DNA from: Betaproteobacteria bacterium
Lineage (GTDB): Bacteria > Pseudomonadota > Gammaproteobacteria > Burkholderiales > SG8-39
Length of the DNA: 42,954 bases
Assembly: GCA_947482825.1 (NCBI GenBank)
Contig: CANKMT010000045.1
Coordinates: 1 to 42,954 of the forward strand
Direction: 5' to 3'
A model generated the notes under the pieces. The model worked only from the letters and a program-made list of their open reading frames with translations, was not told the DNA's origin and did not search any database. Positions 41,866 to 42,954 of this stretch are shown here, in pieces (within the stretch, counting starts at the first letter, position 1; every line of letters starts with the position of its first letter). The position numbers and the translations under genes were made by a program.

Positions 41866-42227
41866 GCGCAAGGCCGTGCAGCTGGACGGTCCGCCTGACG
41901 GCGGCCGCCGAGGCCGACTTCGAGGAAATCCTGCGCTGGACGGTCGAGCAGTTCGGCGAAGCGCAAGCGCGCATCTACGCCGAAACGATTTCGGCGGCGC
42001 TGAATGATTTGGCCGCCGGTCCGACAGTCGTCGGCGCAAGAAAGCGGGATCAAATCCTGAAGGGCCTTTTCACGCTTCACGTCGCCCGTAACGGCCGCAA
42101 TGGGGGTCATTTCGTCATGTTCCGCGTCGGGCGCGCTCCTGACCGCGAGGTGATCGAAGTCCTGCGCCTCCTTCATGACGCCATGGATCTGCAGCGCCAT
42201 CTGCCCGCGGCCGAAGAAAGTTCGTAG
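41862..42227 (+). CDS. parE: ParE/RelE-superfamily toxin
   Basis: 121 residues with a GTG start overlapping the parD stop. The RelE/ParE fold shows as WTVRLTAAAEADFEEILRWTVEQFG (about 8-32), the helical hairpin ARIYAETISAALNDLAAGP, then the strands LKGLFTLHVARNG and HFVMFRVGRA with VIEVLRLLHDAMDLQRHL at the end. This is the usual ParE layout with the terminal HxxMD-like segment. ParE toxins target DNA gyrase; that role is inferred from family. The module seems intact. Confidence 0.92.
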   Translation: MSARPCSWTVRLTAAAEADFEEILRWTVEQFGEAQARIYAETISAALNDLAAGPTVVGARKRDQILKGLFTLHVARNGRNGGHFVMFRVGRAPDREVIEVLRLLHDAMDLQRHLPAAEESS

Positions 42228-42285
42228 GACGCTTGCAAAAATTGCCACGCACCGCCGGCGCGCGTCGTCCGGGACCCGCTGTGTG

Positions 42286-42314
42286 TTGACAACTGCTATA
42301 CATAATCGTAAGGT
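42286..42314 (+). promoter_or_regulatory. Possible promoter/operator of the DUF1778-GNAT module
   Basis: A perfect TTGACA (42286-42291) lies in an AT-rich patch (about 42284-42335) unlike its GC-rich surroundings. The -10 at normal spacing (TAAGGT, 42309-42314) is weak. TATAC and GTATA half-sites (about 42297-42322) could be an operator for the RHH antitoxin. Tentative. Confidence 0.4.
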
Positions 42315-42351
42315 CCGTATATCTGTTGTGTGTACGAACCAGGAGAAACCC

Positions 42352-42630
42352 ATGCGCGACGCCGCCATCAACCTGCGGGCACGTCCCGAGCAGCGGGAAC
42401 TAATCGACCAGGCAGCGCAGCTGCTCGGCAAGAACCGCTCCGACTTCATGCTCGAAGCCGCCTGCGACAAGGCTCAGTCGGTGCTGCTCGATCAGGTATT
42501 TTTTAGATTGGATGCCGAGAAGCTCCGGCACTTCACCAGGCTGCTCGACGCGCCACCCGCGCGCAATCCGGGGCTCGAGCGCCTCATGGCGGTCAAGGCA
42601 CCCTGGGGCAGGAAGTCCGCGAAAGCCTGA
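42352..42630 (+). CDS. DUF1778 (TacA/AtaR-type) antitoxin
   Basis: 92 residues from ATG 42352 with AGGAGAAACC before it. RDAAINLRARPEQRELIDQAAQLLGKNRSDFMLEAACDKAQ in outline is the DUF1778 ribbon-helix-helix start, where the N-terminal strand contacts DNA and the second helix carries the conserved S-x-F. The tail (VFFRLDAEKLRHFTRLLDAPPARNP) wraps the acetyltransferase partner in known complexes. It directly precedes a GNAT gene, the standard order for this toxin-antitoxin type. Confidence 0.92.
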   Translation: MRDAAINLRARPEQRELIDQAAQLLGKNRSDFMLEAACDKAQSVLLDQVFFRLDAEKLRHFTRLLDAPPARNPGLERLMAVKAPWGRKSAKA

Positions 42631-42632
42631 GC

Positions 42633-42954
42633 TTGCAATTCAGTCCGCCGGAGCCCTTGGCGGCTTCACATCGCCTGAATGACTTCGAGTGCGGTGAGGC
42701 AGCGCTTGATGAATGGCTCAAGCGCAGGGCATTGGCCAACCAGTCGAGCAGTGCAAGCCGCACCTTCGTCGTCACCGACGAGGCCAGTCGCGTCCACGGT
42801 TACTACGCCATTGCGGCCGGCGCCGTTTCGCATCAACTCGCAACGAGCGGAGTGCGACGCAACATGCCTGATCCGGTTCCCGTCATGGTTCTCGCCCGTC
42901 TCGCGGTCGATCGCAAGGCGCAGGGATTGCACTTGGGCGCCGCCTTGCTCCAGG
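42633..42954 (+). CDS. GNAT-type toxin (TacT/AtaT-like), cut by the window end
   Basis: At least 107 residues; the 3' end is beyond the window. The frame starts LQFSPPEPLAASHRLNDFECGEAALDEWLKRRA in outline, the recognisable start of tRNA-acetylating GNAT toxins. SRTFVVTDEASRVHGYYAIAAG is the central sheet, and VLARLAVDRKAQGLHLGAALLQ in outline is the acetyl-CoA site, with His in place of a Gly in QGxGxG. The start is probably TTG 42633, 2 bases after the antitoxin stop; a CTG overlapping that stop is the only upstream option. Such toxins acetylate the amino group of charged tRNAs; that activity is inferred from family. Confidence 0.88.
   Translation, partial: MQFSPPEPLAASHRLNDFECGEAALDEWLKRRALANQSSSASRTFVVTDEASRVHGYYAIAAGAVSHQLATSGVRRNMPDPVPVMVLARLAVDRKAQGLHLGAALLQ

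Noticed and set aside
1..42954. CRISPR array, rRNA genes, origin or group of transposase genes
   Set aside because: No regularly spaced direct repeats, rRNA-like blocks, DnaA-box clusters or intact transposase genes were seen on either strand.

Overview
The window looks like a piece of a GC-rich betaproteobacterial chromosome, most likely Burkholderiales or a close relative. The reasons are the yebC-ruvCAB-ybgC-tolQRAB-pal-cpoB-queC order, a Bug/TctC-type binding protein, Liv and Dpp transporter operons, and a Rieske oxygenase beside an acyl-CoA ligase. The lineage is inferred from gene content; no rRNA is present.

Region by region. (1) 1-3887: the right end of an integrative element sitting in a tRNA-Lys(UUU) gene. 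It carries a reverse transcriptase with a YADN active site (-), an AlpA/excisionase-like regulator (-), a ribbon-helix-helix protein (+) and a tyrosine integrase (+) whose last 21 codons are the antisense of the tRNA. Its base composition is visibly lower in GC than the rest. The other end lies outside the window. (2) 4010-13883, all on the minus strand: yebC, ruvC, ruvA, ruvB, a rhomboid protease, ybgC, tolQ, tolR, tolA, tolB, pal, cpoB, queC. The spacing is tight, several genes overlap, and four of them use non-ATG starts. They cover Holliday-junction processing, the Tol-Pal envelope machine and queuosine synthesis. (3) 13943-17996 (+): a YjgR-like HerA/DUF853 ATPase, an EamA transporter and the ABC-F protein YbiT, linked by overlapping stops and starts. 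(4) 18061-20947 (+): an SDR lacking the YxxxK pair, a TauD-type dioxygenase and a Bug binding protein. (5) 21001-22634: a small accessory patch with dinD, a DUF2130 stub joined to a broken DUF4258 gene, a DUF2283 gene and a small unknown protein. (6) 22723-28477 (-): livK, terminator, livH, livM, livG, livF, then an MFS transporter. (7) 28613-30066: a fatty acid desaturase and a convergent GNAT. (8) 30235-38032 (+): one compact operon with a methylaspartate ammonia-lyase homologue, a peptide-type binding protein, an MmgE/PrpD protein and dppBCDF-like genes. (9) 38114-41458: a membrane-anchored Mrr-like protein (-), then an acyl-CoA ligase and a Rieske oxygenase (+). (10) 41566-42954: two adjacent toxin-antitoxin modules, parDE and a DUF1778/GNAT pair that runs off the end.

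The two places most likely to hold something undescribed are the RT-bearing tRNA element, where the integrase borrows its tail from a host tRNA, and the 30235-38032 operon. In the latter, the C-N lyase keeps every catalytic residue I can align to clostridial methylaspartate ammonia-lyase but has lost most of the substrate-pocket residues. It is co-transcribed with a PrpD-family protein and a dipeptide-type importer, which suggests uptake and C-N cleavage of an unusual aspartate derivative. There is no gene-free stretch longer than about 260 bases.
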